Below are positions 46,440-55,018 of a DNA stretch of 64,000 nucleotides, piece after piece. Positions within the stretch are counted from its first letter, which is position 1. Each line of letters opens with the position of its first letter. This DNA comes from Qipengyuania proteolytica (GTDB taxonomy: Bacteria > Pseudomonadota > Alphaproteobacteria > Sphingomonadales > Sphingomonadaceae), in contig NZ_JAIGNN010000002.1 in assembly GCF_019711565.1 (NCBI RefSeq), positions 620,001-684,000 of the forward strand. The letters run 5' to 3'. Position numbers and translations under genes: made by a program. A model generated the notes under the pieces. That model was not told the origin of the DNA and did not search any database. It worked only from the letters and a program-made list of their open reading frames with translations.

Positions 46440-47651
46440 TTATCCTTCGTTCATCGCCGCAAAGCCGCATTCGAGGTCGGCGATGAGGTCGTCTGTGTCT
46501 TCGAGACCGATCGATAGCCGCACTGCATGGCGATCCTCAACCCCCCAGCCCGCTTTGGGCCATTGCATGCAACTGCGCACCGGCTCGACGTCGAACGGAA
46601 GCGCAAGGCTCTCGAACCCGCCCCAGCTGTAGCCGATGCCGAACAGCTCGAGCGCGTCGATCAACCGGCACCGCGCGGCATCGTCGCGGCCCTTGAGAAC
46701 GAAGCTGAACAGGCCGCAGCCACCGGTGAAATCGCGGCACCACAGATCGTGGCCGGGCGAGCCGGGGAGCATCGGGCACAGCACATGCGCCACGTCCTCG
46801 CGCGCAGCCAGCCACTCGGCAATTGCCAACGCCGAGGCGGTTTCCTTCTCCAGCCGCACGCCCATCGTTCGCAGGCCGCGCAGGGCGAGCGAAGCATCGT
46901 CGGGCGAGACCACATGGCCGAGCTGCTGCGCCGCCATGCGCAGGCGGCGATACCATTGCTCGCCCGCGCTCGCGGCTCCCATCATGAGGTCCGAATGCCC
47001 GCCGACATGCTTGGTCAGCGCGGTGATGACGATGTCGCAGCCATGCTCGAGCGCAGCGAAACCCAGCGCGGTCGCCCAAGTGTTGTCCACGAGGCTGACC
47101 GCACCCCTGTCGCGCGCGATCCGCGCCAGCGCGGGTAGATCGCACACTTCCATCGTCAGACTGCCCGGCACCTCCAGCATCACCGCCTTGGTCCGCTCGC
47201 AAAATGCCGCTGCATAGGCCGCGTGGTCGAGCGGATCGAAGAAGCGGTGCTCGACGCCGAAACGCTTGAGGATCCCCATCGCGGTGTTGCGGGTCGGGTC
47301 GTAGGCATTGTCCGCGACCAGCAGGACGTCGCCTGCCTTCAGCACGGCCATGAGCGCACCGACCAGCGCTGCCAGTCCGCTGGGGTAGAGCACGGTGCCC
47401 TGCGCCCCCGGCTCCAGCTCGGTCAGCGCTTCGGACAGCGCCCATTGCGTGGGCGCCCCGCGACGGCCGTAGAAGAAGCGGCCGTCCTCGTTCGACTTCA
47501 CGCCGTTCCGCAGCGCCGCGCAATCCGCGTAGAGGTGCGTGCTTGCGCGCCAGACCGGCGGGTTGACCACGCTCCCGGCGAAATCGCCCGAGCGCCCGCC
47601 CGTTACCAGCCGCGTCGCCGGCTTTATGTCCTTGTCCCTGCCCCCGGCCAT
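46440..47651 (-). CDS. metC: Cystathionine beta-lyase
   Basis: PLP enzyme of the Cys/Met metabolism family that cleaves cystathionine to homocysteine. 403 residues. The PLP Lys is in ITALTKHVGGHSD; YPSGLAALV, NTWATALGF and GFESLALPF agree with MetC. A related gamma-family activity is possible. Shares a strand with mscS and the sulfurtransferase gene, 2 bp from the latter. Confidence 0.88.
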   Translation of the reverse strand: MAGGRDKDIKPATRLVTGGRSGDFAGSVVNPPVWRASTHLYADCAALRNGVKSNEDGRFFYGRRGAPTQWALSEALTELEPGAQGTVLYPSGLAALVGALMAVLKAGDVLLVADNAYDPTRNTAMGILKRFGVEHRFFDPLDHAAYAAAFCERTKAVMLEVPGSLTMEVCDLPALARIARDRGAVSLVDNTWATALGFAALEHGCDIVITALTKHVGGHSDLMMGAASAGEQWYRRLRMAAQQLGHVVSPDDASLALRGLRTMGVRLEKETASALAIAEWLAAREDVAHVLCPMLPGSPGHDLWCRDFTGGCGLFSFVLKGRDDAARCRLIDALELFGIGYSWGGFESLALPFDVEPVRSCMQWPKAGWGVEDRHAVRLSIGLEDTDDLIADLECGFAAMNEG

Positions 47652-47653
47652 GC

Positions 47654-48487
47654 TCAGCGCGCGGCCCCCTGTTCCTTGGGCGTCGCCGGGTCGGCACCCC
47701 ATTCCATCCAGCTGCCGTCATAGAGCGCGCCGTCGTCCTTGCCCGCGAGGCTGAGGCCGAACAGCAGGACGCAGGCGGACATGCCGCTGTTGCAGCTGGC
47801 GGTAACGGGCCGCGTGAGATCGACTCCGGACGCCGCAAATTCGGCGCGCAAGGCGTCTGGGGCCTTCCAGGTGCCGTCCTCGGCGAAGAGGCGCGGGAAA
47901 TGGACATTGGCTGCGCCGGGGATGTGGCCTGCCGAGCCGCTGCCATCCTCGCCCGCAAAGCGCGCCGCATCGCGCGCATCGACCACCTGTTCGCCGCGAG
48001 TGGCGCAATTGGCGAGCATATCCGCCTTCGAGCGAACCTCGCGCCGGGCCTGCGGCACCGGAAAGGCGGTGCTTTCGAACGTGACTTCCCCGCGCTCGGT
48101 CTCCCGCCCCTCGGCGCGCCATTTCGCGAAGCCCCCATTGAGGATCGCGACCTCGCCGAAGCCGAAGTGGTCGAAGATGAACCACGCACGGGCCGCGCTC
48201 TTGATCTGGCTGTCGTCGTAAAGCACCACGCGGGCACTTGGCACAATACCGATCGCACCCAGACGGGCAGCAAACTGTTCGGCCGTCGGCAATGCCTTGG
48301 GCACCACCGATCCGCTGTCGGTGAAGCTGGCGAGATCGAGAAAACGCGCGCCCGGGACATGCGCCTCGAGATAGTCCGCCTTCGCATCGCGCGGGCTGTC
48401 GGGCAGATGCATGGTCGCATCGAGCACCACGAGGTCCGCAGCGCCGAGTTCACCGGCAAGCCATTCGGTCGAAACGAGTCTCTCCAT
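47654..48487 (-). CDS. Sulfurtransferase (3-mercaptopyruvate/thiosulfate type)
   Basis: 277 residues with two rhodanese domains. The C-terminal loop SCNSGMSACVL holds the active Cys; the second position is Asn rather than the Gly of CGSG-type SseA. Start MERLVSTEWLAGEL at 48487. Its place before the cystathionine lyase fits sulfur amino-acid metabolism. Confidence 0.86.
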   Translation of the reverse strand: MERLVSTEWLAGELGAADLVVLDATMHLPDSPRDAKADYLEAHVPGARFLDLASFTDSGSVVPKALPTAEQFAARLGAIGIVPSARVVLYDDSQIKSAARAWFIFDHFGFGEVAILNGGFAKWRAEGRETERGEVTFESTAFPVPQARREVRSKADMLANCATRGEQVVDARDAARFAGEDGSGSAGHIPGAANVHFPRLFAEDGTWKAPDALRAEFAASGVDLTRPVTASCNSGMSACVLLFGLSLAGKDDGALYDGSWMEWGADPATPKEQGAAR

Positions 48488-48524
48488 GCCGCTCGGGTTA
48501 GCGGGCGGCGTGGGCCAAGTCGAG

Positions 48525-49643
48525 TTAGGCGAGTTCGCGCTGCGCGATCGGCGCATAGCTGCGCGGCGGCTCGTCGAGGCGAAACGGCTGGACGCGCCCT
48601 CCGTCGGGCTGGCCCTGACCGACCACGAAGGTCTTGAGGACCGCCGTATCGCCGGCACCGTCCACCCGCACGCGCATCAGCGGGACAAGCAAGGGGTGGC
48701 GGCCCTGCATGATGACCTGCGCGGACCCGAGCGGCAGTTTGACCTCGCCCTCCACCGCCACGTTCTGGCGCGGGGCGATGCGCGCGAGGGTGTGGCGAGT
48801 CTCGAGCGGCGTCGCGGCTGTCGCCACCTGTTGCTCCATCGGCGCGCCCGAATGCGCCGACACGAGGTCGATCCCGACCGTGACATCGGCCAACGCGGCA
48901 TCGGTGCGGTTGACCAGCGTCAGGCGATATTTGAGCGTCGCGAACATCGCGCTGCGCGTAAGCTTTTCGGCGGTGAGCCGGATGGTCAGGGGATCGCCTG
49001 CGGGAACGGCAGCAGCCGGTTTCGGGGACGCGGCGACCACCGGCTTCTCGATCGCCGGCGGGATGGCGGTGGCCTGGCGGCGACGCCAGACGAGGAAGCC
49101 GCCGGCGATGACCGCGAGGGCACCAAGCAGACCCGCAAGCCAGGTCCAGTCGAAATCGCCGCCATCAGGGCCAAGCGGTTCACCTGCGGGTGAAGGCGAC
49201 TGCGACGGCGCGGCGGCGGTCGGCAGCGGCAGCGGATTGGCCGACCCGGCGGTTTCCGACGGCGGGAGGACCTGCGGGGTATCATCCGGAGATGCCGAAG
49301 CAGCCTCGACGCTACGAGCGGGCGTTGTCGGCTGCGGCGTCGCGCCGGCTGTCGGCCGCGCGCGCGGTGCGGTTGTGGCCGTGGCGGGCGCCATGATCGT
49401 CGCCTCCGGCGTCAGCACAGGAGCGGGGGTGGGCGTTGGTCGCGGCGTCGGCGTGGCTGTCGCGATGACGCGCGGACGGACCGGAACCACGCCACTTTCG
49501 GTATCCACCGGACCTTGCACCTGTGGCGATGCCGTCGGCGTCGGGGCCGGCGGCAGCGTGAAATCCTGCGCCGATTGCGCCAGCACGGGCTCGGGCAGGC
49601 TCAGGGCGAGGGCAAGGAGCGGGAGGCGGAAACGCAGGGTCAT
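48525..49643 (-). CDS. Secreted/anchored protein with Pro/Thr-rich region and one membrane helix
   Basis: 372 residues: signal peptide (1-22), a long low-complexity Thr/Pro/Ala region (30-160), a transmembrane helix (about 167-186, WTWLAGLLGALAVIAGGFLVW), and a C-terminal globular domain (about 215-372). The domain's strands (LKYRLTLVNRTDAALADVTVGIDL) look immunoglobulin-like. Function unknown; the topology puts the globular domain in the cytoplasm if the signal is cleaved. Confidence 0.7.
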   Translation of the reverse strand: MTLRFRLPLLALALSLPEPVLAQSAQDFTLPPAPTPTASPQVQGPVDTESGVVPVRPRVIATATPTPRPTPTPAPVLTPEATIMAPATATTAPRARPTAGATPQPTTPARSVEAASASPDDTPQVLPPSETAGSANPLPLPTAAAPSQSPSPAGEPLGPDGGDFDWTWLAGLLGALAVIAGGFLVWRRRQATAIPPAIEKPVVAASPKPAAAVPAGDPLTIRLTAEKLTRSAMFATLKYRLTLVNRTDAALADVTVGIDLVSAHSGAPMEQQVATAATPLETRHTLARIAPRQNVAVEGEVKLPLGSAQVIMQGRHPLLVPLMRVRVDGAGDTAVLKTFVVGQGQPDGGRVQPFRLDEPPRSYAPIAQRELA

Positions 49644-49761
49644 CGTGGTGGGTATCTTGGGAAAAGCACCGCTATGCGCGGCGCCGGGCTGAATAGGTAC
49701 TGAAGCGGGCGCTTCCAACCCCCGCCTTGCGCCGGACCGCCTTTCGCGGCAGATGCGCGGC

Positions 49762-50220
49762 ATGAGCGACACACCGACTCCCAGGTTCCTCGGCGAAAAC
49801 AGCCCGCTGCCCGGCTCTCCCGAAGAGGCCGAACTCGACTATGTGCCCAATCCGCGTGCCGGCGAACTCTACCTTGTCCGGTTCGCCGCACCCGAGTTCA
49901 CCTCGCTGTGCCCGGTCACCGGCCAACCCGATTTCGCGCACCTCGTGATCGACTACGCGCCCGGCGAAACCATCGTGGAATCGAAGAGCCTCAAGCTCTT
50001 CCTCGGATCGTTCCGCAACCACAACGGTTTCCACGAGGATGTCACCGTCGGCATTGGCCGGCGCCTGTTCGACGAGATGAAGCCGAAGTGGCTGCGGATC
50101 GGCGGCTACTGGTATCCGCGCGGTGGCATTCCGATCGACGTATTCTGGCAGAGCGGCGCACCGCCTGCCGATCTGTGGCTGCCCGACCAGGGCGTCGCAT
50201 CTTACAGGGGCAGAGGATAA
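49762..50220 (+). CDS. queF: NADPH-dependent 7-cyano-7-deazaguanine reductase QueF
   Basis: Reduces preQ0 to preQ1 in queuosine synthesis. 152 residues, the unimodular type. Cys50 ([10 protein letters not shown]) is the covalent nucleophile, Asp57 the acid, and ESKSLK (73-78) the QueF motif. ATG at 49762 (MSDTPTPRF); the ATG at 49753 is possible. No preQ1 riboswitch was noticed upstream. Confidence 0.94.
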   Translation: MSDTPTPRFLGENSPLPGSPEEAELDYVPNPRAGELYLVRFAAPEFTSLCPVTGQPDFAHLVIDYAPGETIVESKSLKLFLGSFRNHNGFHEDVTVGIGRRLFDEMKPKWLRIGGYWYPRGGIPIDVFWQSGAPPADLWLPDQGVASYRGRG

Positions 50221-50222
50221 CC

Positions 50223-51113
50223 ATGGACGAGACCACCAAGGGGCAGGACACACCCGAAACCGCGACGAGCTACGAAGCGGCCACAACCGCACCGGTCTCC
50301 GAAGAGCCCCGGCGGGTCTGGCGCAAAAGCCTGCCAAAGTGGTCGCTATGGCTCTCGCTGGCCGTGCTGGCATGGTTCGCGCTCGCCGCCTTCGGCCCGA
50401 AGTTCGGGATCATCCACTGGCGAACCGGACTGTTGTTCATGATCCGCCAGGCAGGGCCCTACCTGCTCGGCATCGCCGCAGTGTTCGCGGTGATCGCGCT
50501 GGCCTTCGCCTTCCTGAAGACACCGCGGGGCCCGTGGTGGAAGGCCGCGGTCGGCGTCGCCATTCCGGCGGTGCTGTTCCTCGGCCTCGCATCGATCGGC
50601 AGCAAGGCCGAGTCCGTGCCCCCGATCCACGACGTCTCCACCGACCTGCTCAACCCGCCCGAATTCTCGCCCGCGACAATGACCACGCGCGGCGAGCTCG
50701 AGGCCAATCCGATCAACGACTACGCCACGCCGCTCGGGCAGATCGAGATGTGGGCGAACAGCGAGGACGAGGCGCTCAAGGTCAAGAACCACGCCGACAT
50801 CATCTCCGAATCCTATCCCGAACTGAAGCCGATCGTCCTGGGCAACACAACCGACGAGCAGGCCTTCGACGCGATCGTCGCCGCGATGGGCGAGATCGGC
50901 CTCAAGGACGTGCGCCGCGTTTCGGGCATGAACTCGGTGGAAGGCGTGGCGGAAACCTTCGCTTTCGGCTTCAAGGACGATGTCGTGGCGCGGGTGGCGG
51001 ACGGCCAGATCGATATCCGCTCGGTCAGCCGCGTCGGCGTCTCCGACCTCGGCTACAACGCTGCGCGGGTCGAGGAGCTGAGCGAAGCCATCAGGAAGCG
51101 CCTCGGACAGTAA
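50223..51113 (+). CDS. DUF1499 membrane protein
   Basis: 296 residues: a Thr/Glu-rich N terminus, three membrane helices (about 40-61, 78-100, 108-126) and a DUF1499 domain (about 140-290: TDLLNPPEFSPA; VEGVAETFAFGFKDDVVARV; VSDLGYNAARVEEL). Function unknown. Begins 2 bp after queF. Its last 23 bp overlap the convergent flavoprotein gene. Confidence 0.82.
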   Translation: MDETTKGQDTPETATSYEAATTAPVSEEPRRVWRKSLPKWSLWLSLAVLAWFALAAFGPKFGIIHWRTGLLFMIRQAGPYLLGIAAVFAVIALAFAFLKTPRGPWWKAAVGVAIPAVLFLGLASIGSKAESVPPIHDVSTDLLNPPEFSPATMTTRGELEANPINDYATPLGQIEMWANSEDEALKVKNHADIISESYPELKPIVLGNTTDEQAFDAIVAAMGEIGLKDVRRVSGMNSVEGVAETFAFGFKDDVVARVADGQIDIRSVSRVGVSDLGYNAARVEELSEAIRKRLGQ

Positions 51114-52209
51114 AGCGCCGGATCCAGCGCGTATCGAGCCAGTCCTTCAGGCGCCGCAGCCAGCGGCCCTGCAGGCCCAGCCCGGCGTAGCTGAGGATTG
51201 ACTCGCCGCGGCAGGTGTTGAGCAGATAGAAGTCCATGAAGCGCGGGCTGTAGCTGCGGCGCGGCGCCTTGCCTGCGAGCATACGGCGCAGGTTCTTGGC
51301 GAGCACCGGCCCCGAATAGACCGCGTGGACGCCCGCATGACCGACATGGCGATCGGTTCGCCGGGCGACATCTCCGGCGGCAAGGATCTGGGGGAAGCCG
51401 CAGACACGCTGGTGCCCGTCGACCTCGATGAAACCGTCAGCGTCTGTCGGCAGGCCGCTTTCGCGCGGCCAGTCGGGCGCGCCGCTACCCACCGCTGCCA
51501 CGACGAGGTCGAGCGGTTCGAGCGACCGGCCATCCGCCACCAGCTCACCATCGGCGAACTGCGCCTCTGCCGAGAGGACTTCGATCCCCTGCGCTGCCAG
51601 TTCGTGCCTTGCGCGGTGCCTTACCGGCGCGCCATGATCGGGCAGCAGGCCATGCTCGCCGGCCACCAGGACCACCGCGCAATCAGACCAATGCTCGGAA
51701 TTGCGAAATCCGAAGGCGAGCTCGACGCCGCCTGCGCCGCCGCCGACAACTGCGATACGCCGGTGCTTCGGCCCGATCTCCCGCAAGGCCTGCCAACGGC
51801 TGACGAAACCGGGCAAGGGCCGGATGTCCAGGAGTCTCGGGTCGCTGCCCAGCACCGTCCCAGCCTGCCCAGCCCCGCCCGTCGCGAGCGAACAGATGTC
51901 GAAGCCGACATCGCTGCCGTCATCCAGCCGCGCGATACGGGCCACCGGGTCCATCGCGACGAGGCTCGCCTTGTGCCACTCGATCCCGGCCTGTCGAACA
52001 AGAAGTGCCAGCGGGATCTGCAGTTCGCTGGCCCGGTATTCACCTGCGATCCAGCCCGGCACCATGCCTGAATAGTGCATCGCGTCGAGCGGCTCCACGA
52101 GCACCGTGCGCGCAGCGGGCGGCCCGTGCTTGCGCCAGTCGTCGATCACCCCGAGATGCGCATGCCCCGCACCTACGAGCAGCAGGACGGGTTCGACGCG
52201 CGACATCAT
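51091..52209 (-). CDS. FAD-dependent NDH-2-like oxidoreductase (SelD-associated family)
   Basis: 372 residues. LLLVGAGHAHLGVI at the N terminus and a second nucleotide loop VVGGGAGGVELAF mark the pyridine nucleotide-disulfide fold. The GAGHAHL motif is typical of a family often fused or linked to selenide-water dikinase (SelD). No selD, selA or tRNA-Sec is here. Start at 52209 or 52206. Confidence 0.85.
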   Translation of the reverse strand: MMSRVEPVLLLVGAGHAHLGVIDDWRKHGPPAARTVLVEPLDAMHYSGMVPGWIAGEYRASELQIPLALLVRQAGIEWHKASLVAMDPVARIARLDDGSDVGFDICSLATGGAGQAGTVLGSDPRLLDIRPLPGFVSRWQALREIGPKHRRIAVVGGGAGGVELAFGFRNSEHWSDCAVVLVAGEHGLLPDHGAPVRHRARHELAAQGIEVLSAEAQFADGELVADGRSLEPLDLVVAAVGSGAPDWPRESGLPTDADGFIEVDGHQRVCGFPQILAAGDVARRTDRHVGHAGVHAVYSGPVLAKNLRRMLAGKAPRRSYSPRFMDFYLLNTCRGESILSYAGLGLQGRWLRRLKDWLDTRWIRRFTVRGAS

Positions 52210-52263
52210 GCGGCCAGCCTATCGGGCCGCTCGCTGCTTGTCGTGAAAAAAGGGGGGGCAACC

Positions 52264-52339
<76 letters not shown>

Positions 52340-52430
52340 GTTCCAGGTTCCTGTCCGGCACAAACCGGAGAGGCGCGCCAATTAGCGCGGCGCGCCGTCC
52401 GTGACCAGACCCATTTTGCAGCGTCGCCGC

Positions 52431-53333
52431 TCAGTCCTGCGGGGTATCGTTCTCGCCCGCATCGTTGGGGATCGGCTGGACCACTGGAACCGACTGGCTG
52501 GTCGTATTCACCGGCACGACGGGAATCTCCGCACCCGTGTCCGGATCGACGACCTTGGTCTCGTTGATCTGGGCATTGGTCGTCAGCGTTGCCGGATCGC
52601 TTATGCCCGGCTGCGGGATGTAGCCCCCACGGGCTTTCTGCACCGCGACATAACCCGGCTGCGACGCGCCATAACGTGCGCCATACTGCGCGTCCCACGC
52701 GGCCGAGGCGCGTTCATACTCTTCGTAGGCACGATAGAACGTCTCGAAAGGCTGCTCCATCGCCGAGAAATTGGCCGTGGCGAAAGTGGCCGGGTCGATG
52801 CTCGTATCGGCGAGATAGCGGTTCGCGACATCCAGCGCGGCGTCGCAGAAACCGCCACGGGCCGGCGGCAGGGCGAAATAGTTGTAGACCATGGTCATCT
52901 GCGTTTCGCGCGCCATGATGCCGGCGCGCTTGGTGCTGGCGTCCTTGCGATAGAGTGCCTCGATCCGGTCGTTCACCCGCTTGAGCGAGCGGCCGTGGGT
53001 CTTGATGTAATCGCTATAGCCATCGAGCACCGGCTGGTAGCGCGGATCGAGGCAATTGAGCGCGGCCACGTTCCAGGCGGAGCGGAAATGCCAAACCTTC
53101 TCGTCGTCGCTGATACCGACATTGACCGTCTGGCGGAGACCGTCGGCGCCGACACGCGGAATGGCCATGACATAGGAGGCCTGCGAGGGCGGCAGCGGAC
53201 GCACCGGGACCCGCTCGACCGGCGGCGGCGGAGACGGGGGCGGCGGCGGTGGCGGCGTTGTGCAAGCGGCGATTGCGGCGAGGCCGCCGACGATCGCGGC
53301 GAGACGAATGGAATGCGATGCAACGCGGCTCAT
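52431..53333 (-). CDS. Proline-rich lipoprotein of unknown function
   Basis: 300 residues. Signal peptide with lipobox IAAC (Cys24), then 7 prolines and more, then a globular region (about 50-240) with aromatic/helical pattern ([18 protein letters not shown]), and a low-complexity Val/Pro/Thr tail. GAGGAGGG stands upstream. Conserved in sphingomonads to my recollection; no function known. Confidence 0.75.
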   Translation of the reverse strand: MSRVASHSIRLAAIVGGLAAIAACTTPPPPPPPSPPPPVERVPVRPLPPSQASYVMAIPRVGADGLRQTVNVGISDDEKVWHFRSAWNVAALNCLDPRYQPVLDGYSDYIKTHGRSLKRVNDRIEALYRKDASTKRAGIMARETQMTMVYNYFALPPARGGFCDAALDVANRYLADTSIDPATFATANFSAMEQPFETFYRAYEEYERASAAWDAQYGARYGASQPGYVAVQKARGGYIPQPGISDPATLTTNAQINETKVVDPDTGAEIPVVPVNTTSQSVPVVQPIPNDAGENDTPQD

Positions 53334-53432
53334 GGCTCGCGACCCTCCTCAGAAATACATTGTGCATTCATCCTGCACCATCGGTGATTGACGGGGGATG
53401 AAGCCTGTACTGCCTAGCGCCGCAAAGGGGCA

Positions 53433-53467
53433 AAGAAAATGCCCGGGGCGCAAGTTACGCCCCGGGC
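53433..53467 (-). terminator. Rho-independent terminator after the Bax-inhibitor gene
   Basis: A perfect 10-bp stem GCCCGGGGCG / CGCCCCGGGC around a 7-nt loop, followed on the minus strand by ATTTTCTTT. It lies 39 bp downstream of the Bax-inhibitor-1 stop codon. Confidence 0.85.
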
Positions 53468-53506
53468 ACGTCCAAATGATTCCTGTGTGCGATCAGTGGT
53501 GAGCGA

Positions 53507-54247
53507 TCACTCGCGATTGCCCATGAACTGCAGCAGGAAAGTGAACATGTTCACGAAGTCCAGATACAAGCTCAGGGCACCCATGATCACGGCCTTGCCG
53601 GCGAATTCCGTGCCACGCAGGTACTGGTATTCCATCTTCAGGCGCTGCGTATCGTAAGCCGTGAGGCCAGCGAAGATCAGCACGCCGATGAAGCTGATGG
53701 CCAGCATCAGTGTGCTCGACTGCAGGAAGATGTTGATCACCATCGCAATCAGCAGGCCGATCACGCCCATCACCAGGAAAGTGCCGAAACCCTGCAGGTT
53801 CTTCTTGGTCGTGTAGCCGAACAGGCTCAGGCCCGCGAAGGCGCCAGCGGTTGCAAAGAAGGTCGCAGCGATCGATTCACCCGTATAACGCAGGAAAATC
53901 GTCGACATCGAGAGACCCATGACGATCGCGAAAGCCCAGAAAAGCACCTGCAACGTGCCTTTGCTCATCCGGTTGAGACCGAAGCTCATCGCAAACACGA
54001 AGGCGAGCGGCGAAAGCGCCACGATCCACATCAGCGGACCGCTGGCAAATGCAAGCGCGAGGCCGCTCCGCGCAGCCAGCAACGCCACGATGCCGGTCAG
54101 CAGCACGGCAGACGTCATATAATTGTAGATCGACAGCATGTGCTTGCGCAGCCCTGCGTCGAAAGTTTCCTGCCTCGCAACGGCATCACCCGCGCGCGGC
54201 ACGGAGCCGAAGCCCTGCCTCTGCTCGGTGTCGTTCCAATTGGCCAT
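53507..54247 (-). CDS. Bax inhibitor-1/YccA (YbhL) family membrane protein
   Basis: 246 residues with about seven membrane helices and a soluble Gln/Gly-rich N terminus. Family features include LFGYTTKKNLQGFG, FAGLTAYDTQRLK and a charged C-terminal end after the last helix. Homologues are putative ion-conducting membrane proteins linked to stress; E. coli YccA modulates FtsH. GAGGAG lies upstream of the ATG. Monocistronic: promoter, leader and terminator are all visible. Confidence 0.9.
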   Translation of the reverse strand: MANWNDTEQRQGFGSVPRAGDAVARQETFDAGLRKHMLSIYNYMTSAVLLTGIVALLAARSGLALAFASGPLMWIVALSPLAFVFAMSFGLNRMSKGTLQVLFWAFAIVMGLSMSTIFLRYTGESIAATFFATAGAFAGLSLFGYTTKKNLQGFGTFLVMGVIGLLIAMVINIFLQSSTLMLAISFIGVLIFAGLTAYDTQRLKMEYQYLRGTEFAGKAVIMGALSLYLDFVNMFTFLLQFMGNRE

Positions 54248-54299
54248 CTCAGTTCACTCCTCTAAGCGGCAAAGTCGAGCCCCCGCTCCACATGGAGGG
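54248..54299 (-). promoter_or_regulatory. Structured leader of the Bax-inhibitor (ybhL-type) gene
   Basis: The leader can form CTCC-ATGT-GGAG and AGCGG ... CCGCT (13-base loop) just before the GAGGAG ribosome site. A ybhL leader motif is known upstream of such genes in some alphaproteobacteria. Membership is a guess from position and structure. Confidence 0.3.
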
Positions 54300-54328
54300 A
54301 ATATCGGGATTTACTCCGGCAAATTCAA
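54300..54328 (-). promoter_or_regulatory. Candidate sigma-70 promoter of the Bax-inhibitor gene
   Basis: TTGAAT at 54328-54323 and GATATT at 54305-54300 on the minus strand, spaced 17 bp, agree with the -35/-10 pattern at 4 of 6 positions each, and predict a leader of about 45 nt. Confidence 0.4.
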
Positions 54329-54381
54329 GCAAAACCGGGCCGAATTGCCCTAACGCAGCTTAACCGCGAATCTTCACCAGT

Positions 54382-54885
54382 TCAGGCCTCGCCGGCTGCA
54401 TCCACCATGGCGGCACTGAGCGCATCGATGGGCGATTTGTCACCCCAGAGGACGAACTGGAATGCGGGATAGAAGCGGTCGCATTCGTCGACCGCGATCT
54501 CCACCAACGCCTGCGCCTGCGCGAGGCTGAGCATGCCGTCGTCACCCAGCATGGTCCCGTTGCGATACAGGACCACGCCGCCGTTCGACCAGATGTCGAA
54601 ATGGCCGAGCCAGAGCTGCTCGTTCACTCGAGCGACGAGGTCCTGTGCGACAGCCTTCTTGCCGTCCGGTACGCGGATGTCGGGCAGGCAGATCAGCTGG
54701 AGTACCATGTCCTCGGGCCGCCAGATCCCGCGCAGCTGGTACGTCGTCCAGCTGCCCTGGATTTCGCCGCTCATCTCGCCCTGAGAGGACTCGCAAGGCC
54801 ACCCGCGCGCCTCGAACAGCGCCACGAGCATGTCGAGCGGAGCGCCGTCCTCTTCCGCTTCGTAGCTTTCGCCCGCCATCCTCAT
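54382..54885 (-). CDS. YbjN-domain protein
   Basis: 167 residues starting MRMAGESYEAEEDGAP. The YbjN core is visible in LDMLVALFEARGWPCESSQGEMSG, followed by alternating strands and a C-terminal helix (FYPAFQFVLWGDKSPIDAL). YbjN proteins act as sensory-transduction or type III chaperone-like folds; the role here is unknown. It follows the SPOR protein gene by 133 bp on the same strand. Confidence 0.82.
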   Translation of the reverse strand: MRMAGESYEAEEDGAPLDMLVALFEARGWPCESSQGEMSGEIQGSWTTYQLRGIWRPEDMVLQLICLPDIRVPDGKKAVAQDLVARVNEQLWLGHFDIWSNGGVVLYRNGTMLGDDGMLSLAQAQALVEIAVDECDRFYPAFQFVLWGDKSPIDALSAAMVDAAGEA

Positions 54886-55018
54886 CGTGCCTGTCCAGTG
54901 CGCGTCATGCAGGCTGGATGCAGACTGTGCGGGGTGCTTGGCAATCCGCCGATGCGAGGCTGCTGGGGAGAAGTGTTTTCGGCTGTGCAAACCCTGTGCA
55001 CAAGCGCGCGGCGGCGGC

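Noticed and set aside
46537-48459. 640-codon frame across metC and the sulfurtransferase
   Set aside because: Arg/Ala/Gly-rich translation without family match, running through two recognised genes in another frame.
49644-49761. preQ1 riboswitch before queF
   Set aside because: No preQ1-I type stem with A-rich tail was visible, and there is no clear ribosome site to control.
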